NCBI GenBank assembly: GCA_937876095.1
Contig: CALFIE010000007.1
Coordinates: 1-45,963 of the forward strand
Length of the DNA stretch: 45,963 nt
Direction: 5' to 3'
Source: an uncultured Flavobacteriales bacterium
Lineage (GTDB): Bacteria > Bacteroidota > Bacteroidia > Flavobacteriales > Weeksellaceae
Made by a program: the position numbers and the translations under genes. How positions within the stretch are numbered: position 1 is the first letter of the stretch; the number at the start of each line of letters is the position of its first letter. Under the pieces are notes generated by a model that did not search any database, had not been told where the DNA came from, and saw only the letters and a program-made list of their open reading frames with translations. This document shows positions 16,604 to 24,674 of the stretch, piece after piece.

Positions 16604-17968
16604 TTATTTGGTGATTGCTGCTGTTCCCCAATTGGTTTTGAAGGCGCAATCTTTGTACCTATTATCAATAGAAATAAAAATGGTTGGTATTTTGGATTTA
16701 CTCCACTTATCAACTGTTTCATTTTTCTTTGCATTTAGTGCCATTTGTTTAATTCGGTCAAAGTCTGTAGCTAATTCTATTTTATGTTCTGGGATGATGT
16801 CTTGTACTTTTGCCAAACAAACCACTTTTCTTTGATTGAGTTGATCTTCGAAAGCTTCTGTTAAATCACCAATTTTCAGACCTGCAATTTGGTATCCCAA
16901 ACTTGGTGGAAGATTCAGTTTTTCAATTTTATCGCTACCTTCTTCAGAAGTCAAAACACCTGCATTGAACTTGGTTTTTTTATCGTCAGAAAAACGATAA
17001 GCTGCATCTTTGAAAGTCATTTTACCTGAAGTAATGAGTGTTTTTATACTGTCCATTTCTTTTTTAGCAGTTTTAATTTCGTCTGCAGTTGGATCAGCTT
17101 TTAGCAATATATGACTCGCATCGTAAATTTTACCTGATTTTTTAACCAACTGAATTATATGATAACCAAAGTCAGATTCTACAGGTTCAGAAATTTCACC
17201 TTCTTGTAAATTGAGAGCTGTTGCTTCAAAAGATTTTACCATTCTGCCTTTGGAAATATTTTGGTACAAACCACCATTTGGAGCAGAACCAGGATCCTCT
17301 GAATAGATTCTTGCCTGGCTTTCAAACGATTCACCATCTAGAATATCTTGTTTTATTTTCTTTAATCTTTTAATGATTTCATCTTTGTGCGCTTCTGTTA
17401 ACTTAGGGTAAATGCTGATTTGAGCAACAGTAACCTCATCTTTCACTTCTGGTAATTGTGATTTGTATTGATTAAAAAAATCTGTAACTTCATTTGGCGA
17501 AACATCTACGTTATCTGTAATCAAAGCGTATTTTTGCTGTGCATAATAAGAATCTGTATCAATTTTTTCGATGGCGTTTTTCATTTCGTATGAAGTACGG
17601 AATTTATACTGCGCCAACATTGCTTTTTCGTCTGGAAATTGTCCTAAAATTTGGTCGTATTTTTTAGCCGCCATTTCTTTGATGACATCATTTCTATTTT
17701 CAATTAAGGTGTCCTTTTTTGCTTCGTAAATCAACAATTTATTATTGATAATGCTTTCTAGAAATTGACATTTATCGGTCACTTTTGCGCCTTGTAGTTT
17801 AGCATAATTGGCTTGCTCTTCTATGTCTGATTCTAGCACAATTTCATCTCCTACTACTGCCGAAATTCCGTCTACCAATTGACCTTTCTGTAATTGTGCG
17901 TTTGCTGAAATACCGAAAAAACTACAAATTATTGTGAATACAAGTGTTAATTTTAATCTATTAATCAT
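16604..17968 (-). CDS. SurA-like periplasmic peptidyl-prolyl isomerase/chaperone
   Basis: 454 residues: signal peptide about 1-24 (ISANAQ), a SurA-type N-terminal helical domain (LVDGISAVVGDEIVLESDI), and two parvulin-like rotamase domains (about 172-270 with SEDPGSAPNGGLYQNI and FGYHIIQL; about 280-385 with ASHILLKADPT). This matches SurA, which escorts outer-membrane barrel proteins through the periplasm. Unlike enterobacterial surA it is not next to lptD or pdxA. A -7 box lies 20 bases before the ATG. A paralogue from another subclass (PrsA-like) cannot be excluded, but the opening GISAVVGDEI fits SurA well. Confidence 0.85.
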   Translation of the reverse strand: MINRLKLTLVFTIICSFFGISANAQLQKGQLVDGISAVVGDEIVLESDIEEQANYAKLQGAKVTDKCQFLESIINNKLLIYEAKKDTLIENRNDVIKEMAAKKYDQILGQFPDEKAMLAQYKFRTSYEMKNAIEKIDTDSYYAQQKYALITDNVDVSPNEVTDFFNQYKSQLPEVKDEVTVAQISIYPKLTEAHKDEIIKRLKKIKQDILDGESFESQARIYSEDPGSAPNGGLYQNISKGRMVKSFEATALNLQEGEISEPVESDFGYHIIQLVKKSGKIYDASHILLKADPTADEIKTAKKEMDSIKTLITSGKMTFKDAAYRFSDDKKTKFNAGVLTSEEGSDKIEKLNLPPSLGYQIAGLKIGDLTEAFEDQLNQRKVVCLAKVQDIIPEHKIELATDFDRIKQMALNAKKNETVDKWSKSKIPTIFISIDNRYKDCAFKTNWGTAAITK

Positions 17969-17988
17969 TATTTTGATATATTAGGTTG

Positions 17989-17996
17989 CAAAAATA
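17989..17996 (-). promoter_or_regulatory. Putative -7 box of the SurA-like gene
   Basis: Minus-strand TATTTTTG, 20 bases before the ATG at 17968. No clear -33 TTG. Confidence 0.45.
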
Positions 17997-18111
17997 GAAT
18001 TCTTTATTGGGAACTGAACGATTTTTTTTACTAATTATTTCTTAAAATTTAACTTTAAAAAAAATGAAATTTTAAATAAAAAAGCTGTATAGTTCCACAA
18101 ATTTGAAAATT

Positions 18112-19032
18112 TTAGACTTCTACTTCAAATGAGGTGAGCTCTTTGAATTGATTAATTCTATCTAGCAATTCTGATTCGGTAACTTCTTGCAAACGCTTTG
18201 TTCCGAATTTCTCTACTGTGAAAGAAGCCAATGCAGAACCAATCAAAATTGCAGATTTCATAGTTTCGAAATTGAATTCTTCTTTTTTTGCAAGATGTGC
18301 TGCAAAACCACCTGCAAATGTATCTCCTGCTCCGGTTGGATCAAAAACTTCTTCTAATGGTAATGCCGGAATTGCAAAAATTTTACCATTATGGAAAAGT
18401 AATGCACCGTGTTCTCCTTTTTTGATGATTACGAATTCCGGTCCCATTGTGTGAATTTTTTTAGCAGCTTTTACTAATGAATATTCACCAGAAAGTTGTC
18501 TTGCTTCTTCATCATTTATGGTGATTACATCGGTTTTTGCAATCATTTGCATCAACAACTCTAATGTATGATCCATCCAAAAATTCATGGTATCTAAAAT
18601 CACCAATTTTGGGCGGTTTTTCATTTTTTCTAATACCGATAATTGTACAGCAGGATGCAAATTCCCTAACAAAAGTACTTCTGCATCTTGTGCAGAAGCA
18701 GGAATTTTAGGCTCAAAATTTTCTAAAACATTGAGTTCGGTTACCAAAGTATCTCTAGAATTCAGATCGTTGTGATATTTACCACTCCAGAAAAAGGTTT
18801 TACCTTCTTTCACCACTTCTATTCCATCTATATTAATGTTTTTAGAAGTTAGTAGGTCAAAATATTCTTGCGGAAAATCTCCACCTACAACTGAAACCAA
18901 ACTCACTTCAGTTTTCATAACAGCTGCAGAAAGTCCTATATAAGTACCTGCTCCTCCTAAAATTTTATCAGTTTTACCAAATGGTGTTTCAATTGCATCA
19001 AAAGCAACAGTTCCTACTGCTAGTAGTTTCAT
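18112..19032 (-). CDS. PfkB-family sugar/nucleoside kinase
   Basis: 306 residues of the ribokinase/PfkB fold. It opens with LAVGTVAFDAIETPFG and GGAGTYIGL, the usual substrate-binding Gly-Gly region, and carries the PfkB signature DPTGAGDTFAGGFAAH (about 245-260), with the catalytic Asp in GAGD. ATP-dependent phosphorylation of a sugar or nucleoside is certain by family; the substrate is not. It follows gldD by 22 bases on the same strand and probably shares its transcript. Closely related Bacteroidota proteins are annotated only as PfkB-family kinases, sometimes as adenosine-kinase-like. Confidence 0.85.
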   Translation of the reverse strand: MKLLAVGTVAFDAIETPFGKTDKILGGAGTYIGLSAAVMKTEVSLVSVVGGDFPQEYFDLLTSKNINIDGIEVVKEGKTFFWSGKYHNDLNSRDTLVTELNVLENFEPKIPASAQDAEVLLLGNLHPAVQLSVLEKMKNRPKLVILDTMNFWMDHTLELLMQMIAKTDVITINDEEARQLSGEYSLVKAAKKIHTMGPEFVIIKKGEHGALLFHNGKIFAIPALPLEEVFDPTGAGDTFAGGFAAHLAKKEEFNFETMKSAILIGSALASFTVEKFGTKRLQEVTESELLDRINQFKELTSFEVEV

Positions 19033-19054
19033 ATATTTTTTTTATTAAGATTAA

Positions 19055-19609
19055 TTATTTCCATTGGAAAGTATCTATCAAATGTTGCATATCTTTTTTT
19101 ACATAATCAACAGCAGGAGCCAAAGAATCGGGTTTTGGTCGTGAATTGAAATATAAATAACCTGTTACAAAATGACGGGTACTATCTGTAATATAAAATT
19201 GTAAATTAGATGCAGTTTGACCTTTGAGTTCATAGAAACTCCCGAAAACTCTTTTCTCTGGATATTCAAAAAATTTGGTATCTATAGAAGAAGCTCTTTT
19301 GGTGTGTTCGTACACCATTTTTTCGGCTTCTTTTACGTGCAATAAGAAATTATTTTGAACAGGATAATACGTAATGAAAATTTTCGCTTTCATTTTTGGA
19401 TAATTCAAGTAATACCAACAAGGTTTTTTAGCATCTGTAATGGTTGCAAAATCTGAATAATCAAAAGTATAATTACATGGTGATCCAAAATTTCTATAGG
19501 TTGGTTTTGGGTATTCTAAACGCAATTCACCGCTTGGTTTGGGAACCGCTTCTTGTTTACAAGAGAATAAAAATGCTAGTAATAAAATAATTATGTGCTT
19601 TCTGTACAT
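19055..19609 (-). CDS. gldD: Gliding motility lipoprotein GldD
   Basis: 184 residues with a lipoprotein signal (LLLAFLFSC, lipidated Cys17). The mature part begins RLEYPKPTYRNF and contains CWYYLNYPKMKAKI and FYITDSTRHFVTGYLYFN, the hallmarks of GldD. In Flavobacterium johnsoniae GldD is needed for gliding and type IX secretion. There gldD follows gldE near mutY and ssb; here mutY is only 88 bases upstream and neither ssb nor gldE lies between. A -7 box TATTTTTG ends only 4 bases before the ATG, suggesting a very short or absent leader. Presence does not prove that the organism glides, since non-gliding relatives keep T9SS genes. Confidence 0.9.
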   Translation of the reverse strand: MYRKHIIILLLAFLFSCKQEAVPKPSGELRLEYPKPTYRNFGSPCNYTFDYSDFATITDAKKPCWYYLNYPKMKAKIFITYYPVQNNFLLHVKEAEKMVYEHTKRASSIDTKFFEYPEKRVFGSFYELKGQTASNLQFYITDSTRHFVTGYLYFNSRPKPDSLAPAVDYVKKDMQHLIDTFQWK

Positions 19610-19613
19610 TTTG

Positions 19614-19621
19614 CAAAAATA
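19614..19621 (-). promoter_or_regulatory. Putative -7 box of gldD
   Basis: Minus-strand TATTTTTG ends 4 bases before the ATG at 19609, so the transcript would start about at the start codon. Confidence 0.45.
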
Positions 19622-19640
19622 CTAATTAATGTTAGAAGTT

Positions 19641-19677
19641 AAAAACTTTGAAACCTTTGGTTTCTTTAATTAAGAAA
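19641..19677 (-). repeat. Partial repeat D / hairpin between mutY and gldD
   Basis: GAAACC-TTT-GGTTTC (19650-19664) within AAACTTTGAAACC resembles the inner hairpin of copies A and B (AAAGTTTGAAATCC...GGATTTC). On the minus strand it is followed by AAAGTTTTT and may weakly terminate mutY. Confidence 0.4.
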
Positions 19678-19697
19678 CAATCTTTGAAAAACAGCTA

Positions 19698-20735
19698 TCA
19701 TTTACTAGAAAACACTTTAGACAAGTAGTTTTCAAGTGGTTTCGGGAAGGATTTGAGTTGTGATTTTTGCCAATCACTGATTTCTAAGTTATTCTCAGAA
19801 GCCAATTGCTGAAAATCGGTTTTGCTCAATTCTACTGTTTGTACAATAATTTTCAAATTTTTGTGTGTCAATTTATGCTGAATCTCAATTGAATGGACAA
19901 TTTTGGATTCCAAATTTTCTGGAATTTCGGTAGGAAATTCATACAATTTTTTCCAGATAAAATCATCACCACGCTGTTGTATAAGAAATTCGCCATCGCA
20001 ATGCACAAAATAATAGGTCAAATGCAAATCGCTGGTTTTGGCTTTTTTGGATTTCATAGGAAATTCTGAAATTTTACCCAAACTAAATGCTAAACAATCA
20101 TCTTGTAAGGGACATTCTACACATCTCGGTTTGGATTTTCTACAAATTTCCGAACCCAAATCCATCATTGCTTGATTGAAGAGTCCACTGTTTTTTTCAG
20201 GCATCAATTCCAACGCCAAAGTAGAAAAATAATCAAACGATTTACTAGCAGAAATATCATAATCATCAGCAAAAACACGTGATAGTACTCTATAAAAATT
20301 TCCGTCTACAGCAGGAATTTTTTTATCAAAACAAATGCTTACAATTGCAGCAGTGGTATATTTGCCAACTCCTTTTAGACTGAGAATATCTTCATATTTT
20401 GTAGGGAATTCACCTGCAAAATCGGTCATAATCTGTTGTGCTGCTTTGTGCAGATTGATGGCTCTAGAATAGTAACCTAAACCTTTCCAATAGAGTAAAA
20501 CCTCATCTAAATCAGCATTTGCAAGCATTTCTACATTTGGAAATCGTGCAATGAATTTCAGATAATGATCTAAACCTTGCTCTATTCTAGTTTGTTGAAA
20601 AATGACTTCGCAAATCCAAATTTTGTAAGGATTTTTAGTGTTTCTGAAAGGTAAATTTCTTGCATTAGTTTGGTACCATTTTACTAATTTTTCACCAATG
20701 TAAAGAAAATCAGGGTTTTGTTTTTTCGTTTTCAA
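19698..20735 (-). CDS. mutY: A/G-specific adenine glycosylase
   Basis: 345 residues. It has the helix-hairpin-helix segment LKGVGKYTTAAI, the catalytic Glu region EVIFQQTRIEQG (about 38-49), the Asp motif AVDGNFYRVLSRV, and the [4Fe-4S] ligands C-X6-C-X2-C-X5-C (CRKSKPRCVECPLQDDC). The C-terminal third resembles the NUDIX-like domain that senses 8-oxoguanine (QRGDDFIWKKLYEFP). It removes adenine opposite 8-oxoG. It is divergent from the HU gene with 48 bases between start codons. The MutY-HU-RNase G neighbourhood is common in Flavobacteriia. Confidence 0.93.
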   Translation of the reverse strand: MKTKKQNPDFLYIGEKLVKWYQTNARNLPFRNTKNPYKIWICEVIFQQTRIEQGLDHYLKFIARFPNVEMLANADLDEVLLYWKGLGYYSRAINLHKAAQQIMTDFAGEFPTKYEDILSLKGVGKYTTAAIVSICFDKKIPAVDGNFYRVLSRVFADDYDISASKSFDYFSTLALELMPEKNSGLFNQAMMDLGSEICRKSKPRCVECPLQDDCLAFSLGKISEFPMKSKKAKTSDLHLTYYFVHCDGEFLIQQRGDDFIWKKLYEFPTEIPENLESKIVHSIEIQHKLTHKNLKIIVQTVELSKTDFQQLASENNLEISDWQKSQLKSFPKPLENYLSKVFSSK

Positions 20736-20745
20736 AAAATATATT

Positions 20746-20753
20746 TATATTTG
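20746..20753 (+). promoter_or_regulatory. Putative -7 box of the HU gene
   Basis: TATATTTG, a perfect TAnnTTTG match, 30 bases before the ATG at 20784. A TTTG at 20717 is 25 bases upstream, wider than usual for a -33. Confidence 0.5.
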
Positions 20754-20783
20754 CACCACCAAAATTATAAATAAAAAAAGGAA

Positions 20784-21074
20784 ATGACAAAGGCAGAATT
20801 GGTAAATACCATCTCAAGTAAATTGGGTGTTGAAAAAAATGATACTCAAAAAGTAATTGAAGCATTTATGCAAGAAATTAGAACCTCTATGTATAATGGC
20901 GACAACGTTTATTTAAGAGGGTTCGGATCATTTGTGATCAAAACCAGAGCAGCAAAAACAGGAAGAAACATTTCCAAAAATACAGCAATTGAAATCCCGG
21001 CTCACAATATTCCAGCTTTCAAACCATCTAAATCGTTTGTAGAAAAAGTGAAAACCAAAGTTGCCGTAAAATAA
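20784..21074 (+). CDS. HU/IHF-family DNA-binding protein
   Basis: A 96-residue HU-family protein. The N-terminal helices (MTKAELVNTISSKLG...VIEAFMQEIRTSM) are followed by the beta-arm region LRGFGSFVIKTRAAKTGRN and FKPSKSFVEKVK. In place of the usual RNPxTG arm tip it has RNISKNTAIEIPAHNIPAF, a form common in Bacteroidota. It bends DNA as a dimer and is a nucleoid protein. The start follows GAAATG with an upstream AAAAAAAGG run. It is followed by the 29-residue basic ORF and the RNase G gene on the same strand. Confidence 0.93.
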   Translation: MTKAELVNTISSKLGVEKNDTQKVIEAFMQEIRTSMYNGDNVYLRGFGSFVIKTRAAKTGRNISKNTAIEIPAHNIPAFKPSKSFVEKVKTKVAVK

Positions 21075-21116
21075 TTCAACCAAATATTAACAAGTTATCT
21101 ATAAATTTATAAAATT

Positions 21117-21206
21117 ATGCCAAGCGGAAAAAAAAGAAAAAGACACAAGGTAGCAACTCACAAAAGAAAAAAAAGAAGGAGAGCAAACAGACATAAGAAA
21201 AAATAG
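21117..21206 (+). CDS. 29-residue Lys/Arg-rich conserved small protein, ribosomal-like
   Basis: A 29-codon frame, ATG to TAG, 42 bases after the HU stop. Of 29 residues, about 19 are Lys or Arg; it opens MPSGKKRKRHK and ends NRHKKK, with no acidic residue. I recall near-identical short ORFs in the same HU-RNase G context in many Bacteroidota. The alternation of basic runs with HK and THK resembles small-subunit proteins of the bS22/mS38 (COX24_C/AURKAIP1) class. The ribosomal assignment is inference; the ORF itself is well supported by composition and position. It is short enough to be missed by gene callers. Confidence 0.75.
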   Translation: MPSGKKRKRHKVATHKRKKRRRANRHKKK

Positions 21207-21233
21207 TCTTCTAGCGGAAACTTACCATATATC

Positions 21234-21280
21234 AATATAGTTGGTGTTTTTATTATTTATAAAACTTCACCGACTATATT
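21234..21280 (+). terminator. Long-stem hairpin between the small basic ORF and the RNase G gene
   Basis: AATATAGTTGGTG (21234-21246) pairs with CACCGACTATATT (21268-21280), 13 pairs with one T-G wobble, loop 21 bases, followed by TTGTTTT. It may terminate the HU-small-ORF transcript or act as an attenuator or RNase processing site before rng. Confidence 0.55.
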
Positions 21281-21408
21281 TTGTTTTAAAACAAATAAGA
21301 AATTGAATCTAATTCCCAAAAATTGAGCATTTTTTATTGTTAATTTAAATAGTAATAAAATAATTTTTTATTAAAATAGCTCGTTTTTATGCATTAGCAA
21401 ATATTTGA

Positions 21409-22968
21409 ATGAAGAAAGAACTCATCATATCTCATGAAGATGGGCAATCCAAAATTGCCTTGCTGGAAGAAGGCAGACTTTTTGAACTACACGAACAAGA
21501 AGATAAAACCGATTTTGTTGTAGGTGATTTGTTTATAGGTAAAGTGAAAAAACTTGCACCAAATCTGAATGCGGCTTTTGTAAACATAGGTTACGAAAAA
21601 GATGCATTTCTACACTACCAAGATTTAGGTGCGCAATTTCTGACCTATAAAAAATTTCTGAAAGATACCGTTACCAAAAAACAATCTACTTCTAGTCTCA
21701 AAAATTTTGAAATCCAAAAAGAGATTGATAAAAATGGTATCATAGAAAAAGTCTTAGCTAAAGATGATAGCGTCTTGCTACAAATTACCAAAGAACCTAT
21801 TTCTACAAAAGGCCCTAGAATTGCCACCCAAATTTCTTTGACGGGGAGATTCCTGGTACTGATTCCTTTTGATAAAAGTGTTTCGGTTTCCAAAAAAATT
21901 GGAAATGCCGAAGAAAGAGAACGACTTAGAACACTCATAGAGAGTATAAAACCAGAAGGTTTCGGAGCCATCATCAGAACAGTTGCAGAAGGCAAAAAAG
22001 TAGCCGAACTGCATAATGATATGGATCAATTGGTGCAAAAATGGGAAACTACTTTCAAAAATATTCAAAAAAATAAAGTTCCGAGCAAAGTTCTGAGCGA
22101 AGAAGACAAAGCATCTTCTATTCTGCGAGATAATTTCAATGCAGATTTTGTGAACATCATTTGTGATGATGAGCAAATGGTGCATGATATGAAAAACTAC
22201 ATAGAAGTCATCGCTCCAGAACGCAAAAATATTGTACAATTTTACGATTCTCATATTCCACTATTAGAATATTACAACGTAGAAAAACAATTGAAACAGA
22301 GTTTTGGAAAACACGTGAATATCCCAAGTTCCAAAGGTGCTTATCTAGTGATAGAACACACCGAAGCTTTACACGTGATAGATGTGAATTCTGGGAATAA
22401 TATTTCTTCTGGTGGTTCTGCCAATAAAGAACACGCTTTGAATGTGAATAAAATGGCAGCTACAGAAATTGCTCGTCAACTTAGACTTCGTGATATGGGC
22501 GGAATTATTGTGGTTGATTTCATAGATATGACCAATCCTGATCATCGTAGAGATTTGTACGAACATCTGAAAGAAGAAATGTCTCGTGATAAAGCTCGAC
22601 ACAAAATCTTACCACCAAGTAAATTCGGGTTGATACAAATTACAAGACAAAGAACTCGCCCAGAAAAACAAATCGTAACCAGCGAAGAAAACCCGAACTC
22701 AACTGGTGAAATTTTAGCACCAATTGTAGTGGTAGAACGTATGGAAGAACATATTCGTGGACTGATACAAACAGAAAAAGGAAAATTATATTTACACGTA
22801 CATCCTTTTGTAGAAGCGTATCTTACGAAAGGAATTTTTAGTATTCAGGCAAAATGGTTTATGAAATACAAAAAATGGGTAACCATCATTGGTAGAGACT
22901 CTTTCAAATACCTAGAATACAAATTGTACAATGCCAAAAAAGAAGAATTAATGAGTCATTCGAATTAA
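21409..22968 (+). CDS. rng: Ribonuclease G/E family endoribonuclease
   Basis: 519 residues. An S1-like RNA-binding domain (about 35-125; GDLFIGKVKKLAPNLNAAFVNIG) is followed by the RNase E/G catalytic domain. Active-site motifs are HVIDVNSGN (metal Asp) and GGIIVVDFIDM (second metal Asp), with ARQLRLRDMGG between, as in RNase E/G. The C-terminal scaffold of RNase E is missing, so it is of RNase G size. It would process rRNA and decay mRNA. I see no CPxCxG zinc-link motif. A strong terminator follows. The hairpin just upstream could be a self-cleavage site, but that is only speculation. Confidence 0.92.
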   Translation: MKKELIISHEDGQSKIALLEEGRLFELHEQEDKTDFVVGDLFIGKVKKLAPNLNAAFVNIGYEKDAFLHYQDLGAQFLTYKKFLKDTVTKKQSTSSLKNFEIQKEIDKNGIIEKVLAKDDSVLLQITKEPISTKGPRIATQISLTGRFLVLIPFDKSVSVSKKIGNAEERERLRTLIESIKPEGFGAIIRTVAEGKKVAELHNDMDQLVQKWETTFKNIQKNKVPSKVLSEEDKASSILRDNFNADFVNIICDDEQMVHDMKNYIEVIAPERKNIVQFYDSHIPLLEYYNVEKQLKQSFGKHVNIPSSKGAYLVIEHTEALHVIDVNSGNNISSGGSANKEHALNVNKMAATEIARQLRLRDMGGIIVVDFIDMTNPDHRRDLYEHLKEEMSRDKARHKILPPSKFGLIQITRQRTRPEKQIVTSEENPNSTGEILAPIVVVERMEEHIRGLIQTEKGKLYLHVHPFVEAYLTKGIFSIQAKWFMKYKKWVTIIGRDSFKYLEYKLYNAKKEELMSHSN

Positions 22969-23003
22969 AAACGAGCTCCATTAATCAAATAAAAAACAAA
23001 AAA

Positions 23004-23028
23004 ACTCGCAAAATTTGCGAGTTTTTTT
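23004..23028 (+). terminator. Terminator of rng
   Basis: ACTCGCAAA / TTTGCGAGT around one central base (practically a 7-bp stem with a 5-base loop), then seven T. It is 35 bases past the rng stop and A-rich on its other flank, so it may be bidirectional with mazG. Confidence 0.85.
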
Positions 23029-23125
23029 ATTAATCTTAATACTATTAGAACTCCAAAGAATAAGAGATTTCACAAAAAATTAAAAATCTAGTTGTTCTAC
23101 TACCTATTTTTTATATTCAAATTTC

Positions 23126-23896
23126 TTATTTTTCAATTTTCTTCGCTTCCTCCCAAAATTCGTCCATTTCCTGCAAAGACAAATCAGAAAGATTTTGGTT
23201 TCTTTCAATTGCCAAATGTTCCATTTTTTGAAAACGATTGATGAATTTTAGGTTGGTTTTTTCTAGTGCTGAATCAGGATTCATCCCTAAAATCCGGGCA
23301 TAATTGATGATAGAAAACAACACATCTCCCAATTCTTTTTCTTTTTTTTCAAAATCTTTTTCGGTATGGAATTCAGAGAGTTCTTCTTCTACTTTTTTCC
23401 AAGCATCATCTGAATTCGCAAAATCAAAACCAATTCCTTTTACTTTTTCCTGAATTCTAAAGGCTTTCACTATACTTGGAGTTCCTTTGGAAACCCCGGA
23501 TAAAACAGACTTGTTACCTTCTTTCAGTTTCAGTTTTTCCCAATTTTGTTTTACTTCTTCTTCATCTTTCACTTCTACATCGCCATAAATATGTGGATGA
23601 CGAAAAATCAATTTTTCATTTAAAGAATTGATGACATCTGCAATATCAAAAACATTTTTTTCTGAACCAATTTTAGAATAAAAAACCAAATGTAGCAGAA
23701 CATCTCCCAATTCTTTTTTAATTTCGGGCAAATCTTCAACCAAAATTGCATCTGAAAGTTCGTACACTTCTTCCAAAGTCAAATGTCGTAAAGATTGCAA
23801 ATTTTGCTTTTTATCCCAAGGACATTTTTCTCTGAGATCGTCCATAATATCTAGCAATTTCGAGAAGGCTTCTAATTTTTGTTCTTTGGTATTCAT
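23126..23896 (-). CDS. mazG: Nucleoside triphosphate pyrophosphohydrolase MazG
   Basis: 256 residues with two MazG domains. The first contains CPWDKKQNLQSLRHLTLEEVYEL with the metal-binding E-ExxE pattern and KELGDVLLHLVFYSKI; the second contains EEELSEFHTEKD and KELGDVLFSIINYARI. MazG hydrolyses (d)NTPs to monophosphates and is thought to limit mutagenic nucleotides or lower (p)ppGpp. I use the ATG at 23896 (MNTKEQKLEAF); the 4-codon extension to TTG 23908 is less likely. It has 140 bases of non-coding, hairpin-rich DNA upstream. The sequence fits well; the in vivo substrate is unknown. Confidence 0.92.
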   Translation of the reverse strand: MNTKEQKLEAFSKLLDIMDDLREKCPWDKKQNLQSLRHLTLEEVYELSDAILVEDLPEIKKELGDVLLHLVFYSKIGSEKNVFDIADVINSLNEKLIFRHPHIYGDVEVKDEEEVKQNWEKLKLKEGNKSVLSGVSKGTPSIVKAFRIQEKVKGIGFDFANSDDAWKKVEEELSEFHTEKDFEKKEKELGDVLFSIINYARILGMNPDSALEKTNLKFINRFQKMEHLAIERNQNLSDLSLQEMDEFWEEAKKIEK

Positions 23897-23965
23897 AGAG
23901 TTAGGCAAAGATTAAGAAATAGGTAGAGGAAAAAGTTTAAGTTGAAAATCTTTGATAGGTAAAAA

Positions 23966-24013
23966 AACTTTGTCAAAGATAATTTCCTACGGAAATTGAA
24001 CTTTGACAAAGTT
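23966..24013. repeat. Nested inverted repeat (cruciform-like)
   Basis: Outer arms AACTTTGTCAAAG (23966-23978) and CTTTGACAAAGTT (24001-24013) are exact 13-bp reverse complements. Inside is a second perfect 7-bp stem AATTTCC-TAC-GGAAATT (23981-23997). It lies between the DUF5606 and mazG genes. On the minus strand it could terminate the DUF5606 transcript, though no strong T-run follows. It looks like a dispersed repeat. Confidence 0.75.
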
Positions 24014-24049
24014 ATGTAAATTGTTGATTGCTAAATGCAAAAAACCAAA

Positions 24050-24610
24050 TTATCCTTGTTTTCTGTGGGTACTCTTCACCGCTGATTTTGCAGAAGAACT
24101 TGCAGATTTTGGAGCAGCAGATTTAGGCGCTGCAACTTTTTTAGCTGTATTTTTTGTTTCTACATTTTCAGATTTTGCAGGTTTTTCTGTGGCAGTTTCT
24201 TCCTTTTCTTCTGCTTTTACAAAACTTTCTGGTGAAATATATCCTGCTTTGTGAAGTAAATTGTACCATTGTGCCAATTTTTTGATATCAGAAACATACA
24301 CTCTTTCTGTATCATAATTTGGGAGCGATTTTTCCATAAAAGCCCTCAATTCAGCATCGGAAGATTTGTGAGAAATGGTTTCTTTGAAACCCTCATTTTT
24401 AGCTACATTTTCAAAAACTTCGAAAAGTGGCACTTCTTTATCAAAAGTGAACATCGAAATATTATCCAACAAACTAACTTGTGATGAGTTGGAAATACTG
24501 GTTTTTTTCCTAGTTGTAATATCTTCTATGATGAACCCGTTTTTAAGTTGGGAAATCAATTTGAAAAGTCCAGGTTTACCTGAAATGGAAATAATTTTTT
24601 CTAACTGCAT
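24050..24610 (-). CDS. DUF5606 family protein with Lys/Ala/Ser-rich tail
   Basis: 186 residues. The N-terminal part (about 1-120; ISISGKPGLFKLISQLKNGFIIED, then VYVSDIKKLAQWYNLLHKAGYI) matches DUF5606, restricted to Bacteroidota as far as I know. The last 60 or so residues (from about 128) are low-complexity Glu/Lys then Lys/Ala/Ser/Pro repeats (KKVAAPKSAAPKSASS), like histone-H1-type tails. No signal peptide, so cytosolic. It sits upstream of mazG and downstream of def, all on the minus strand. The function is unknown; nucleic-acid contact by the tail is inferred only from charge. Confidence 0.8.
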   Translation of the reverse strand: MQLEKIISISGKPGLFKLISQLKNGFIIEDITTRKKTSISNSSQVSLLDNISMFTFDKEVPLFEVFENVAKNEGFKETISHKSSDAELRAFMEKSLPNYDTERVYVSDIKKLAQWYNLLHKAGYISPESFVKAEEKEETATEKPAKSENVETKNTAKKVAAPKSAAPKSASSSAKSAVKSTHRKQG

Positions 24611-24674
24611 ATTATTTTTTTGTTTAAAATTCTTGTTTAAAATTCTTGTTTAAAAATTTTGAAATTTCTCAACT

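Noticed and set aside
21778..22254. 158-codon frame antisense to the RNase G gene
   Set aside because: No motif or start context; overlaps conserved RNase E/G catalytic domain on the other strand.
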